From CAWUIO01 sp963922455 (GTDB lineage: Bacteria > Bacteroidota > Bacteroidia > Cytophagales > Microscillaceae): DNA of 33,984 bases. This document shows, in pieces, positions 25,307 through 32,959 of this stretch. Position 1 is the stretch's first letter. Every line of letters begins with the position of its first letter. The notes below the pieces were generated by a model, which saw only the letters and a program-made list of their open reading frames with translations, had not been told where the DNA came from and searched no databases. The stretch covers positions 1-33,984 of the forward strand of contig CAWUIO010000075.1 of NCBI GenBank assembly GCA_963922455.1, written 5' to 3'. Position numbers and translations under genes: made by a program.

Positions 25307-26974
25307 ATGCAAATAAAGGATCTTTTGATGAAACCTGCCGAGCTCCCTTACGACTTTGGCGAGTGGAAAAAATTACCCTTCCCCGAAAGGGCCAAAATGG
25401 TATGCCAAGCCTGGGCGATGCAGGGTTTTGGGGCCCCTTTTTTTACAGTGCTGTTTTATACACTAAAAATTGGTTTTTATGTCTGGATTTGGCTGCTATG
25501 CTGTGGCTTTTCTACCGACTTGGGAGGTTTGGAAAGTATTTCAACCTGGGGGTTTAAACTAGAAGCCCTCAGCAAGGCCTTGGTCTGGACGGTGTTGATG
25601 GAAGTGATTGGTTTTGGTGGGGCCAGTGGGCCCTTAACGGGTCGGTATATGCCTCCTCTGGGGGGAATTACCTACTGGTTAATTCCGGGTACGGTCAAAT
25701 CGCCCATGTTCAGGGTCCTTGGAGATACCCGTAACTGGTTAGATATTGCCCTGTATGCCGCCTTGCTATATTTTCTTGTGATGGCTTGTATCGCTCCGGC
25801 TGTTAGTCCCGGGGTAGTCTGGCCCTTATTGATCCTCTTGCCCATCTTGGGTATCCTGGATACGAAAATCTTCCTGGCGGCCCGGGCCGATGTTTGGTAC
25901 CCTTCTTTATTTGTATTGCTCTTCCCTGAGCAGGCAGGCGGAGCCTTAAAAGTGGTGTGGTTTTCCATCTGGTTTTGGGCGGCCTTTTCTAAGTTGACCC
26001 CCACGTTTACCTCGGTAGTCGCCGTGATGATTTGTAATAGTCCTTTTCTTAAGTTTAAGTGGTTGAAGCGTTTGATGTTCAAAAGCTACCCAGAAGATTT
26101 ACGCTTGAGCCAAACGGCCATCTATATAGCCCACTTCGGTACTGTGGTAGAGTTTGCGCTCCCTATTGTGTTAATGGCTGGCTCTTTTCTGGGTTGGCCC
26201 TATGAAGTAATGTTTTACTGCCTGCTAGGGATGACGGCTTTTCACACCTTTATCTTTATAAATTTCCCTATGGGGGTGCCGATGGAGTGGAATGTCATTG
26301 TGGTCTACGGCGGGTGGTTATTATATGGGTTTCACCCAGAAATGATGCCCACCGATATCGGTAGTCCGGCCATTATTGCTTTGTTTTTGATGTGGTTTTT
26401 GGTCTTTACCGTGCTGGGCAATTTTTTCCCGAAGTATATTTCTTTCTTGCTTTCTATGCGATATTATGCGGGTACCTGGCCTTATTCGGTTTGGCTGTTT
26501 AAAAAGGGGAGCAAACTCCTTAAGCTGGATCCCAACATCAAAAAAACCTCTCCCGACATGCGCAAACAGCTTGGGATGTTTTACGATGAAACCATGACCG
26601 ATTCTATTCTCTCTCGGATCATTGCTTTTCGGATGATGCACTTACCGGGGCGGGCCTTGCAGGATTTACTTCCCAAAACCGTAGAGAATATTGATGATTA
26701 TTATTGGGCCGATGGAGAATTTGTGGCTGGGGAGGTAATTGGTTGGAACTTTGGCGATGGACATTTACACCAGGAAAAATTATTAGAATCTGTGCAAAAA
26801 CGCTGTAATTTTGAAAGCGGTGAGTTGCGGGTCATCATGGTTGAGTCTCCCCAACTACACAATGGCCGTTTGCACTGGCGAATTCACGATGCCCAAGACG
26901 GTATGCTGGAAGAAGGCTATGCGTACATCAAAGAATTAAAAAAGAAAATGCCTTGGCCAAGCGAATGGAAATAA
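25307..26974 (+). CDS. DUF3556 multi-pass membrane protein
   Basis: The 555-residue product has about ten hydrophobic helices between residues 45 and 390 and a soluble C-terminal region of about 150 residues. The segments KALVWTVLMEVIGFGGASGP, GRYMPPLGGITYWLIPGT and FRVLGDTRNWLDIALYAALL match the pattern I recall for DUF3556, best known from mycobacteria. The helical part recalls the HTTM/VKGC-like membrane fold. Function unknown. Start at 25307 or at 25328 (MKPAELPYDF, preceded by an AAAGGA-like sequence); the second is closer to relatives. Its stop codon is one base before the next ATG, so the two genes are translationally coupled. That pairing with a COG1233 flavoprotein suggests a role in a membrane redox step. 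Confidence 0.75.
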   Translation: MQIKDLLMKPAELPYDFGEWKKLPFPERAKMVCQAWAMQGFGAPFFTVLFYTLKIGFYVWIWLLCCGFSTDLGGLESISTWGFKLEALSKALVWTVLMEVIGFGGASGPLTGRYMPPLGGITYWLIPGTVKSPMFRVLGDTRNWLDIALYAALLYFLVMACIAPAVSPGVVWPLLILLPILGILDTKIFLAARADVWYPSLFVLLFPEQAGGALKVVWFSIWFWAAFSKLTPTFTSVVAVMICNSPFLKFKWLKRLMFKSYPEDLRLSQTAIYIAHFGTVVEFALPIVLMAGSFLGWPYEVMFYCLLGMTAFHTFIFINFPMGVPMEWNVIVVYGGWLLYGFHPEMMPTDIGSPAIIALFLMWFLVFTVLGNFFPKYISFLLSMRYYAGTWPYSVWLFKKGSKLLKLDPNIKKTSPDMRKQLGMFYDETMTDSILSRIIAFRMMHLPGRALQDLLPKTVENIDDYYWADGEFVAGEVIGWNFGDGHLHQEKLLESVQKRCNFESGELRVIMVESPQLHNGRLHWRIHDAQDGMLEEGYAYIKELKKKMPWPSEWK

Positions 26975-26975
26975 T

Positions 26976-28394
26976 ATGAGTACAAGCTATGATGTGGTGG
27001 TAATTGGCTCAGGGCCCAATGGACTGAGTGCGGGCATTTATTTGGCCCAAAAAGGCCTAAAGGTCTTGATTTTGGAGGCAGCTGAGGCAGTGGGAGGGGG
27101 CACCCGTACCATGGAGCTTACCTTGCCCGGTTTTCAGAACGATGTGTGCTCGGCGGTGCACCCTATGGGCGTATTGTCTCCCTACTTTCAAGAGCTGGGT
27201 TTAGAAAAGTACGGCCTGGAGTGGGTATACCCCCAGGCCTCAGTAGCCCACCCCCTGGACGGAGAAGAAGCGGTTATTTTATCCAAATCCTTGGAGGAGA
27301 CGGCCGAAAATTTAGGCGCGGATGCGAAGGGCTACCGTTCGCTGGCCCGTCCTTTGGCCCGGCACGTCGATTGGCTGCTGGCCGATAGCTTGAAACCCTT
27401 GGGCATGCCGAAGCACCCTTTCTTTATGGCCCAGTTTGGCATGAAGGCGGCCCTTCCGGCTTCTACTTTTGCCCGACTATTTTTTAAAGGGGAAAGGGCC
27501 AAGGCTCTCTTTGCCGGATGTGCCGGGCACAGTGTCTTGCCTTTTGATAAATGGTTTACAGCGGCCCTAGGGCTGGTATTTATCGCCTGTGGCCACGCCG
27601 TAGATTGGCCAGTGGCCAAAGGAGGCTCACAGGCCATTGGCGAGGCCCTGCTGCAATGTTTTCAGGCCGCAGGAGGGGAGATTGTTTTTTCTAGCCGGGT
27701 CCAGGATTTTAAAGACTTGCCCAAGGCCCGGGCTTATGTATTTGATACCGACCCCCGGCAAGTGGCGGCTATTGCCGAAAACGAATTACCCCCTGGCTAT
27801 AAAAAGCGCTTACGGAAATATAATTACGGCATGGGCACCTTTAAGCTGGATTTTGCGCTGAGCGAGCCCATCCCTTGGAAAGACAAACGCTGTTTGAAGG
27901 CCTCAACGGTACACCTAGGGGGAAGCCTGGAAGAGATTGCTGCCGCTGAGAAAGCGGCCTGGGAAGGGAAATATACCGATAAACCCTACATTTTACTGGC
28001 CCAGCAAAGTCAGTTTGATGCCACCCGTAGCCCCCAAGGCCAGCATACGGGCTGGGCTTATTGCCACGTTCCCTTTAACTCCGACCGGGATATGACGAGC
28101 GAGATTGAAGGCCAAATTGAGCGCTTCGCGCCAGGATTTAAGGACACCATTTTGGCCAAAAGCCGTATGAATGCCCCAGCTTTTGAAGCCTATAACCCCA
28201 ATTATGTGGGAGGCGCCGTGACCGGAGGGGCTGCGGATATTACCCAGCTTTTTACCCGGCCCGTGGCGCGTTGGAATCCCTACTCGACGCCTAACCCCAA
28301 AATTTTTATGTGCTCGGCGTCTACGCCTCCCGGTGGTGGCGTGCACGGGATGTGTGGCTACTGGGCAGCCCGGAGTGTTTTGAAGAAGTTATAA
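26976..28394 (+). CDS. FAD-dependent oxidoreductase, phytoene-desaturase-like (COG1233)
   Basis: The 472-residue protein starts with a dinucleotide fold VVVIGSGPNGLSAGIYLA (GxGxxG at 11-16), with Glu34 in LILEAAEAVGGGTRT binding the ribose and the GG-x-x-R-T motif following. The C-terminus has the second FAD contact GGGVHGMCGYWAA. This places it in the amine-oxidase/phytoene-desaturase superfamily, COG1233 branch. Carotenoid desaturases, saturases and isomerases belong here, but so do enzymes on other polyisoprenoid or lipid substrates. No signal peptide. It is coupled to the DUF3556 gene by a one-base gap. No phytoene synthase or other carotenoid gene is in the window, so a carotenoid role is not shown. 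Confidence 0.85.
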   Translation: MSTSYDVVVIGSGPNGLSAGIYLAQKGLKVLILEAAEAVGGGTRTMELTLPGFQNDVCSAVHPMGVLSPYFQELGLEKYGLEWVYPQASVAHPLDGEEAVILSKSLEETAENLGADAKGYRSLARPLARHVDWLLADSLKPLGMPKHPFFMAQFGMKAALPASTFARLFFKGERAKALFAGCAGHSVLPFDKWFTAALGLVFIACGHAVDWPVAKGGSQAIGEALLQCFQAAGGEIVFSSRVQDFKDLPKARAYVFDTDPRQVAAIAENELPPGYKKRLRKYNYGMGTFKLDFALSEPIPWKDKRCLKASTVHLGGSLEEIAAAEKAAWEGKYTDKPYILLAQQSQFDATRSPQGQHTGWAYCHVPFNSDRDMTSEIEGQIERFAPGFKDTILAKSRMNAPAFEAYNPNYVGGAVTGGAADITQLFTRPVARWNPYSTPNPKIFMCSASTPPGGGVHGMCGYWAARSVLKKL

Positions 28395-28420
28395 GGCATT
28401 CATTTTCAGGCTTTTCATTT

Positions 28421-28550
28421 GGCTTAGGGATAGAGCGGCCTGTTTGAGCTCGTGAGGGCCGGGGGGGAAAGGCAGCGAGTAGCGAAAGCCCGGCCCGCGC
28501 AGGCAAAAAACGGACAAGCTAAGCCCATTTTTCTAGCGCGGGCAAGCCCC
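28421..28550 (+). repeat. Repeat family A, copy 10 (type-B core)
   Basis: Forward copy filling almost the entire 161-bp convergent gap: it starts 26 bp after the plus-strand stop and ends 5 bp before the minus-strand stop. No separate terminator fits, so this copy may itself serve both genes. Core CTCG…CGAG with inner GGCC/GGC; stem CCCGCGC/GCGCGGG. Confidence 0.88.
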
Positions 28551-28555
28551 TGAAC

Positions 28556-29953
28556 TTACTTCTTCCTTACTTTTTCTTCTAAGTTTGCGATGATGTCGGT
28601 GCTAATCCAATAGATATCCTGATTGCTCGTGTAAAAGAGGTATTTACCATCGGCACTCACAAAGGGGCAGTATTCGTAGAAGGAGGTGTTGATTTGAGGG
28701 CCCATATTGATGGCAGGCGTCCAGGTATGGTCTTCGTTTTGAAAACTGATATAGAGATCGCCTCGCCCGTAGCTGCCCTCACGCCTTGAACAAAAAATGA
28801 GGTAAGAGGCATCGGGGGCAATGAAGGCATCGGCCTCGTAGCCCTCGGTATTGATGGCATCGCTCATGGCTTGGGCCGGCTGGAATACCCCCTCTACCGA
28901 GGGGGAAAAATAGATGTCATAGTCGTAGCCTTTTCGCTCTTCGGGGCTCTTATGATTGGAGGCAAAGTAGAGCGTACCTTCCTGGGTGATAGATATGTAG
29001 TATTCATTTCCTTCCGTATTGATTTGGGGACCGGCATGAATGGGTTGGGACCAGCCTTGGGCTTCCTTTTGCACATACCAAATGTCAACATCTTTGGGCT
29101 CGCCAACTCCGTCTAAGGCTTGTTTGGAGATAAAGTACAATCTATCTTCATTGGGCGATAAGAAGGGATCGTTGTAGCCATAACGTTCGTGGGATAGGAG
29201 GACCTTAGGCGGGGTCCAGGTATTATTTTGCAATTGGGAGTACCGAATTTCATTACGCCCATTTACATCTACGGCATAATAAAACACTGTGCCGGCGGCA
29301 TTAAACACGCAGCCGAACTCCGACTCTTCGGTAGAAATAAAATTGGGGGCAAACAATTGAGGAGTCAAACCAGGCGGTTTTTGCCCCATATACGCGCCTT
29401 TTGGGCTGATTTGGCGAATTTGACTCTCGTCACCCCCGGCCTCCCGAATGAGCTCATAGATTTCGGGGGCTTTTACCCTTTGGGCAATTTCTAAGGGCGT
29501 GCTTCCCCGAAGGTTGGTTTGGTTGGCACTGACCCCCAGTTGGAGGAGTTTCTGGACGAATACTTGGCTTTTTTTCAAGATGGCTAATTCGAGTAAGGGG
29601 GTACCGTGCTCAAGGAGCCAATTTGTATTGCTTTGTAAACTAAGCAACAAGTCAAAAAAATCTTCCCTTTCCGAATGAAGTGCCACGTACATGGCCGTTT
29701 TGTTTTGACTATCGCTTTGATTGATGTCCATCCCTTGCTCTACCAAGAAGTCGAAGACTCCTCTTTGGCCACAGCCTACCGCCCAATGCAAGAGGGAGCG
29801 GCCCCGGCTATCTTCTACCATCAGGGAATCGTATTGTAGGAGGCTATCCAAACGCGGGATATTGCCTTGACATGCACTACGGAAAATATCTTGGGCAGCC
29901 GCTTGCCCAGAAACGAGAAGAAAGATAAACAGCAGCCTTGTATTCATTTTCAT
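28556..29953 (-). CDS. Exported ankyrin-PD40 (TolB-like propeller) fusion protein
   Basis: With the start at 29953 the product has about 465 residues (29947 is two residues shorter; 30037 would add a non-signal stretch). The signal peptide is MKMNTRLLFIFLLVSGQAAA, probably cleaved before QD. Residues about 25-175 are ankyrin repeats (GRSLLHWAVGCGQRGVFDFL, NKTAMYVALHSEREDFFDLL, GSTPLEIAQRVKAPEIYELI). Residues about 200-455 are PD40-type blades: NDPFLSPNEDRLYFISKQ, YISITQEGTLYFASNH, ADAFIAPDASYLIFCSRR, YCPFVSADGKYLFYTSN. PD40 propellers bind peptidoglycan-linked or other envelope ligands. The fusion of the two modules is unusual to me. Its 5' end is 172 bp from the DJ-1 gene. Confidence 0.82.
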   Translation of the reverse strand: MKMNTRLLFIFLLVSGQAAAQDIFRSACQGNIPRLDSLLQYDSLMVEDSRGRSLLHWAVGCGQRGVFDFLVEQGMDINQSDSQNKTAMYVALHSEREDFFDLLLSLQSNTNWLLEHGTPLLELAILKKSQVFVQKLLQLGVSANQTNLRGSTPLEIAQRVKAPEIYELIREAGGDESQIRQISPKGAYMGQKPPGLTPQLFAPNFISTEESEFGCVFNAAGTVFYYAVDVNGRNEIRYSQLQNNTWTPPKVLLSHERYGYNDPFLSPNEDRLYFISKQALDGVGEPKDVDIWYVQKEAQGWSQPIHAGPQINTEGNEYYISITQEGTLYFASNHKSPEERKGYDYDIYFSPSVEGVFQPAQAMSDAINTEGYEADAFIAPDASYLIFCSRREGSYGRGDLYISFQNEDHTWTPAINMGPQINTSFYEYCPFVSADGKYLFYTSNQDIYWISTDIIANLEEKVRKK

Positions 29954-30067
29954 AGGGAAACCGGTTATAGGTTTAGGGGTTCCATAAGGTAGTGTAGCTT
30001 TCTCGGGGAAAGTGACTTCTCTACGGATTTTTTTCAAATTTGCCTATTGGACTTTACACTACAAAAT

Positions 30068-30102
30068 AAAAAAGCGGTTTGAGTGTCTACCCAAACCGCT
30101 TT
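30068..30102 (-). terminator. Intrinsic terminator of the DJ-1/PfpI gene
   Basis: AAAGCGGTTTG (30071-30081) and CAAACCGCTTT (30092-30102) are perfect 11-bp arms around a 10-nt loop. On the minus strand the stem is followed by a T run (A run 30068-30073). It lies 24 bp after the stop codon. Confidence 0.88.
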
Positions 30103-30125
30103 CCGCATAGGTGCTGCTTTCCGGC

Positions 30126-30809
30126 TTAAGCGGGTAATTTTTTCAACAATAATTCGGCTACTTTTTCCGAAGAAGCCGGATTTTGTCCGGTAATGAGTAA
30201 GCCATCTTCTTGAGCATAGGGGTTCCAGTCGGGCCCCTTGGAGTACGTACCTCCATTTTCTTTAAGCATATCTTCTACCGAGAAGGGAACGATCTTGGTG
30301 AAGTCTACGGCTTCTTCTTCCGAATTGGAATAGGCCGTTACCTTTTTTCCATTTACTAAAGCTTGGCCATCTGCCCTTTTGGTATTCTTAAAAATGGCGG
30401 GTCCGTGGCAAACCGAGGCTACTGGTTTATTATGCCTGTAAAATGCTTCAATTAAAGCAATAGAGTCTTGATTTTCGGCCAAATCCCACAAAGGGCCGTA
30501 GCCCCCCGAATAAAATACCGCATCAAAATCCTCATGCTTCACCGTATCTAGTTTGACGGTTTGGGATAAGACTTTTTGGGTTTCGGCATCCTCTTGAAAG
30601 CGTTTCGTAGCGGTGGTTTGGAAATCGGCTAATTCACTCTTGGGATCAATGGGCGGCTGGCCTCCCAGAGGAGAAGCCAAGGTGATGTCTACCCCATGGT
30701 CTTTAAAGTAATAGTAAGGGGCAGCAAATTCTTCTAGCCAAAAGCCTGTTTTATTACCAGTATCGCCCAATTGCTCATGACTGGTAAGCACTATTAATAC
30801 TTTGTTCAT
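30126..30809 (-). CDS. DJ-1/PfpI-family protein (Hsp31/glyoxalase III-like)
   Basis: From the ATG at 30809 (MNKVLIVLTSHEQLG) the product has 227 residues. The nucleophile elbow is SVCHGPA with Cys134 followed by His135, the hallmark of this class I glutamine-amidotransferase-like family. The usual acidic partner is Glu26 or Glu27 in GFWLEEFAAPY. The segment DAVFYSGGYGPLWDLAEN matches the Hsp31/glyoxalase III branch rather than the small DJ-1 branch. Members convert methylglyoxal to lactate or repair glycated proteins, and some are chaperones; which holds here cannot be told. The upstream Crp-type gene ends 77 bp away and probably belongs to the same transcript, which closes with a strong terminator. 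Confidence 0.88.
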   Translation of the reverse strand: MNKVLIVLTSHEQLGDTGNKTGFWLEEFAAPYYYFKDHGVDITLASPLGGQPPIDPKSELADFQTTATKRFQEDAETQKVLSQTVKLDTVKHEDFDAVFYSGGYGPLWDLAENQDSIALIEAFYRHNKPVASVCHGPAIFKNTKRADGQALVNGKKVTAYSNSEEEAVDFTKIVPFSVEDMLKENGGTYSKGPDWNPYAQEDGLLITGQNPASSEKVAELLLKKLPA

Positions 30810-30886
30810 GTAATTGATATATTTTAATGATGAGCCAAAAGTAGGGGGCAGGTTCATCAGAAAAATTGATGTATGGTAAAAAAAGA

Positions 30887-31462
30887 TTAGGGAACCAGGT
30901 CTTTACGGATGCGGCTTAGACTTTCGGTGGTGATCCCCAGAAAGGAGGCAATATGATAGTTTTTGACGTAGGGCTCAATGTTGGGATACGTCTTGAGAAA
31001 GGAGAGGTATCGGTCTTTGGCGCTTAGAGATAAATTACCCAACACGCGTTTTTGAAGGGCGGTAAACCTGCCCTCGAGTTTTTTCCTAAAGAAAGACTCA
31101 AAGGGGGGGATTTCCGTATACAATCGCAGCATATTTTTGCGGGATAGCTTATAGATCCGGGCCTCTTGGATGCACTCGATATACATTTGGGCTTTCCCGG
31201 CCGTAAAAAAAGCTGTGTAATCGCTGATCCACCAGTCTTGGACAGCAAATTGCAAGGTATGTTCTTTCCCGGTCTTATCGATAAAGTAGCTGCGCAAGCA
31301 GCCGCTGGCCACAAAATGGGTGTACAATACCGTATCTCCCTGGCTCAGGACCTTATCCCCCTTTTTGAGTTCTACGTGCACAAAGGCAGCCGCAATCCTT
31401 TGGAGTTCTTCCTGGCTGAATGCGCTTCCCTTAAATACCTCGGCCTCTATGGCTTGTTTCAT
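30887..31462 (-). CDS. Crp/Fnr-family transcriptional regulator (second paralogue)
   Basis: The 191-residue protein has a cupin-like sensor barrel (KGDKVLSQGDTVLYTHFVAS, GCLRSYFIDKTGKEHTLQFA) and a C-terminal helix-turn-helix (KNYHIASFLGITTESLSRIR). It is a typical short Bacteroidota Crp-like regulator without the cAMP-binding cassette, so its ligand is unknown. It lies 77 bp before the DJ-1/PfpI gene on the same strand and may control it, as these two families are often neighbours in Bacteroidota (from memory). It differs clearly from the paralogue at 17344-17922. Its upstream region contains repeat family A copy 11, about 125 bp before the start. Confidence 0.88.
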   Translation of the reverse strand: MKQAIEAEVFKGSAFSQEELQRIAAAFVHVELKKGDKVLSQGDTVLYTHFVASGCLRSYFIDKTGKEHTLQFAVQDWWISDYTAFFTAGKAQMYIECIQEARIYKLSRKNMLRLYTEIPPFESFFRKKLEGRFTALQKRVLGNLSLSAKDRYLSFLKTYPNIEPYVKNYHIASFLGITTESLSRIRKDLVP

Positions 31463-31587
31463 GGCTTCTTGTGTATGGCGGTTGTTTCAAAAGTCAAGCT
31501 TGCCCCTGCTGCCCGAGTTACTTAGGGCTTCTCCGGTAGTGCTTAGGTCTTCCCGTTTCAAATATGCAGAAAAAGGAAGAAATTATT

Positions 31588-31716
31588 GGGGCTTTCCTGC
31601 GCTTTCAAGGAAGGGCTATCTAGGGCATGGGTAGCCGCGCAGGTCGGGCTCTCGCTACTCGCTGGCCCTCGCTCAGACCAGCGGCGAGCTCAAACAGGCC
31701 GCTCCATCCCTAAGCC
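31588..31716 (-). repeat. Repeat family A, copy 11 (compensated stem)
   Basis: Reverse copy. The closing stem is CCTGCGC/GCGCAGG, a C:G to T:A change present on both sides. The core hairpin CGCTGG/CCAGCG is perfect. It lies upstream of the Crp-type gene and 240 bp after the VOC stop codon. Confidence 0.88.
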
Positions 31717-31955
31717 AAAGAAGTGAAAAGCATAGTAAAGTGAGAGGAGAGGGGGGACTTAGGACTCCCCGTCGGCTCACCCAGATTGGCCTTCCGGATG
31801 CATTGGGCTTACTTTAGGAGCTAAGAGGGGCCTGGTCAATGTTCTTAACTTAAGAAAACTTTTAAATGAAGCTCAGGCACAAGTGTATTGTGTCGGCAGC
31901 TTTTAGGGCTTTTTAATGCCCTTTTGAGAGCTTGAACCTAGCCACCCAAGTTAAA
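31717..31955. other. Intergenic stretch after the VOC gene
   Basis: No gene. A small dyad AGGGC…GCCCT lies at 31905-31922, with T residues only on the plus strand, so it is not an obvious terminator for the VOC gene. A GGGG…CCCC hairpin near 31752-31769 is also visible. Nothing else is recognisable. Confidence 0.4.
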
Positions 31956-32417
31956 TCACAAATCCTGCTTTTCCATTTCCAGCCATTCCTCATAAGAAAT
32001 CACTCCGGCTGCGGGCCTGGATTTGCCGTCTAGGACTCCGATAAACTCCAAATCGTGCCCGTCCGGGTCATTAAAATAGATGGCAATGGCCGGGACCCAA
32101 GCAAATACCATGGGTCTCTCGGTGTCATCTTGCAGAAAATTCCAGAAGTTGAGCTTATGGGATTTTAAAAAATGGACCGATTCTTTTAGGATCCATTCGG
32201 GCTCGCAGCTAAAGGCAAAGTGCCGGATATCAATCTGGTCTTTGGGCTTTTCCCACAAGCCTAGCAAGGACTGTTTTTCCTGGCCAATCCAAAAAAAGGA
32301 GACACGGCGCTCATCTACGAGCTGGCACTGCGTTAAGCCCATCACTTTTTTGTAAAATTCTGTGGAGCGTTCCAGGTCTTCTACAAATAGATGGGTCTCA
32401 TATAATCCTGTGATCAT
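31956..32417 (-). CDS. VOC-superfamily protein (glyoxalase/dioxygenase fold)
   Basis: From the ATG at 32417 (MITGLYETHLFVEDL) the product has 153 residues with the usual two beta-alpha-beta-beta-beta halves of the vicinal-oxygen-chelate fold. Candidate metal ligands are His9 in ETHLFVEDL, His near 66 in IRHFAFSC, and Glu in the end motif IYFNDPDGHDLEFIG, the most typical VOC signature. Members include glyoxalase I, fosfomycin-resistance enzymes and ring-cleaving dioxygenases; length and motifs do not decide between them. It stands alone on the minus strand between repeat-rich regions. Confidence 0.85.
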   Translation of the reverse strand: MITGLYETHLFVEDLERSTEFYKKVMGLTQCQLVDERRVSFFWIGQEKQSLLGLWEKPKDQIDIRHFAFSCEPEWILKESVHFLKSHKLNFWNFLQDDTERPMVFAWVPAIAIYFNDPDGHDLEFIGVLDGKSRPAAGVISYEEWLEMEKQDL

Positions 32418-32435
32418 CTGTATATATTTTGTCAA

Positions 32436-32753
32436 ATGCCTGAAGACATTTGGGTGTATACCAAATTACTCTTATGAATAATGTACGATAAATCTGCGAT
32501 TTTTCCTAGGGGCTCTATGAAGGGGGCATCCCTCCCAATTTTTCAAGAAAAACCATAAAACCACCCGAGCCCCATAGGCCCCAGATTGTTTCGGCATGTT
32601 AAATCTTAGGGAATAGGATGAGGGGGGGCAGCCATACCAATCCAGTACTGCTGGTACAATAAATTCATCCAAAAGCGCATCGGAATAGTGATGTGCATTC
32701 CGGTTGCCGTAATGGGTGGTCCTGAGGACCACACATACTTCCAAGGTTGTAAA
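32436..32753. other. Intergenic stretch with a palindrome and no clear gene
   Basis: A minus-strand frame of 90 codons (32472-32744) is open but is not recognisable as protein; it could be part of a decayed element. A perfect dyad GTGGTCCT-g-AGGACCAC lies at 32716-32732. The stretch leads into a family B repeat. Confidence 0.35.
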
Positions 32754-32845
32754 ACCTAGCAGGAACCTCGGAAATAAGGCGTCCGGTATAAAACAAGCGC
32801 CGGATCATGCAAGCGCGAAGATCCCTCTCGATGGTCGGGATGACA
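32754..32845 (+). repeat. Repeat family B, left copy (lacks one end)
   Basis: Shares GGTATAAAACAAGCGCC and the end GGTCGGGATGACA with the full copy at 33849-33960, in direct orientation, but has lost the TGTCATC end. Internal TCCGG/CCGGA pairing is present. It lies 114 bp beyond the stop codon of the Rpn-like gene. Confidence 0.75.
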
Positions 32846-32959
32846 AGGAAGAACGAGTGCTCATCTTCACTATTTAGGGCATAACTACCTTCATTATTCC
32901 ACTAAAAAGTTTTAGCACTTAAATGAACTCACACTTAATTAAAACTGCCTGGCAAATTA

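Noticed and set aside
26976..28394. Calling the COG1233 protein a carotenoid enzyme (CrtI/CrtD)
   Set aside because: No phytoene synthase, cyclase or ketolase is in the window, and the partner is a DUF3556 protein; the superfamily is broader than carotenoids.
2353..31716. CRISPR or tandem-array interpretation of repeat family A
   Set aside because: Copies are kilobases apart, in both orientations, with no spacers and no cas genes nearby.
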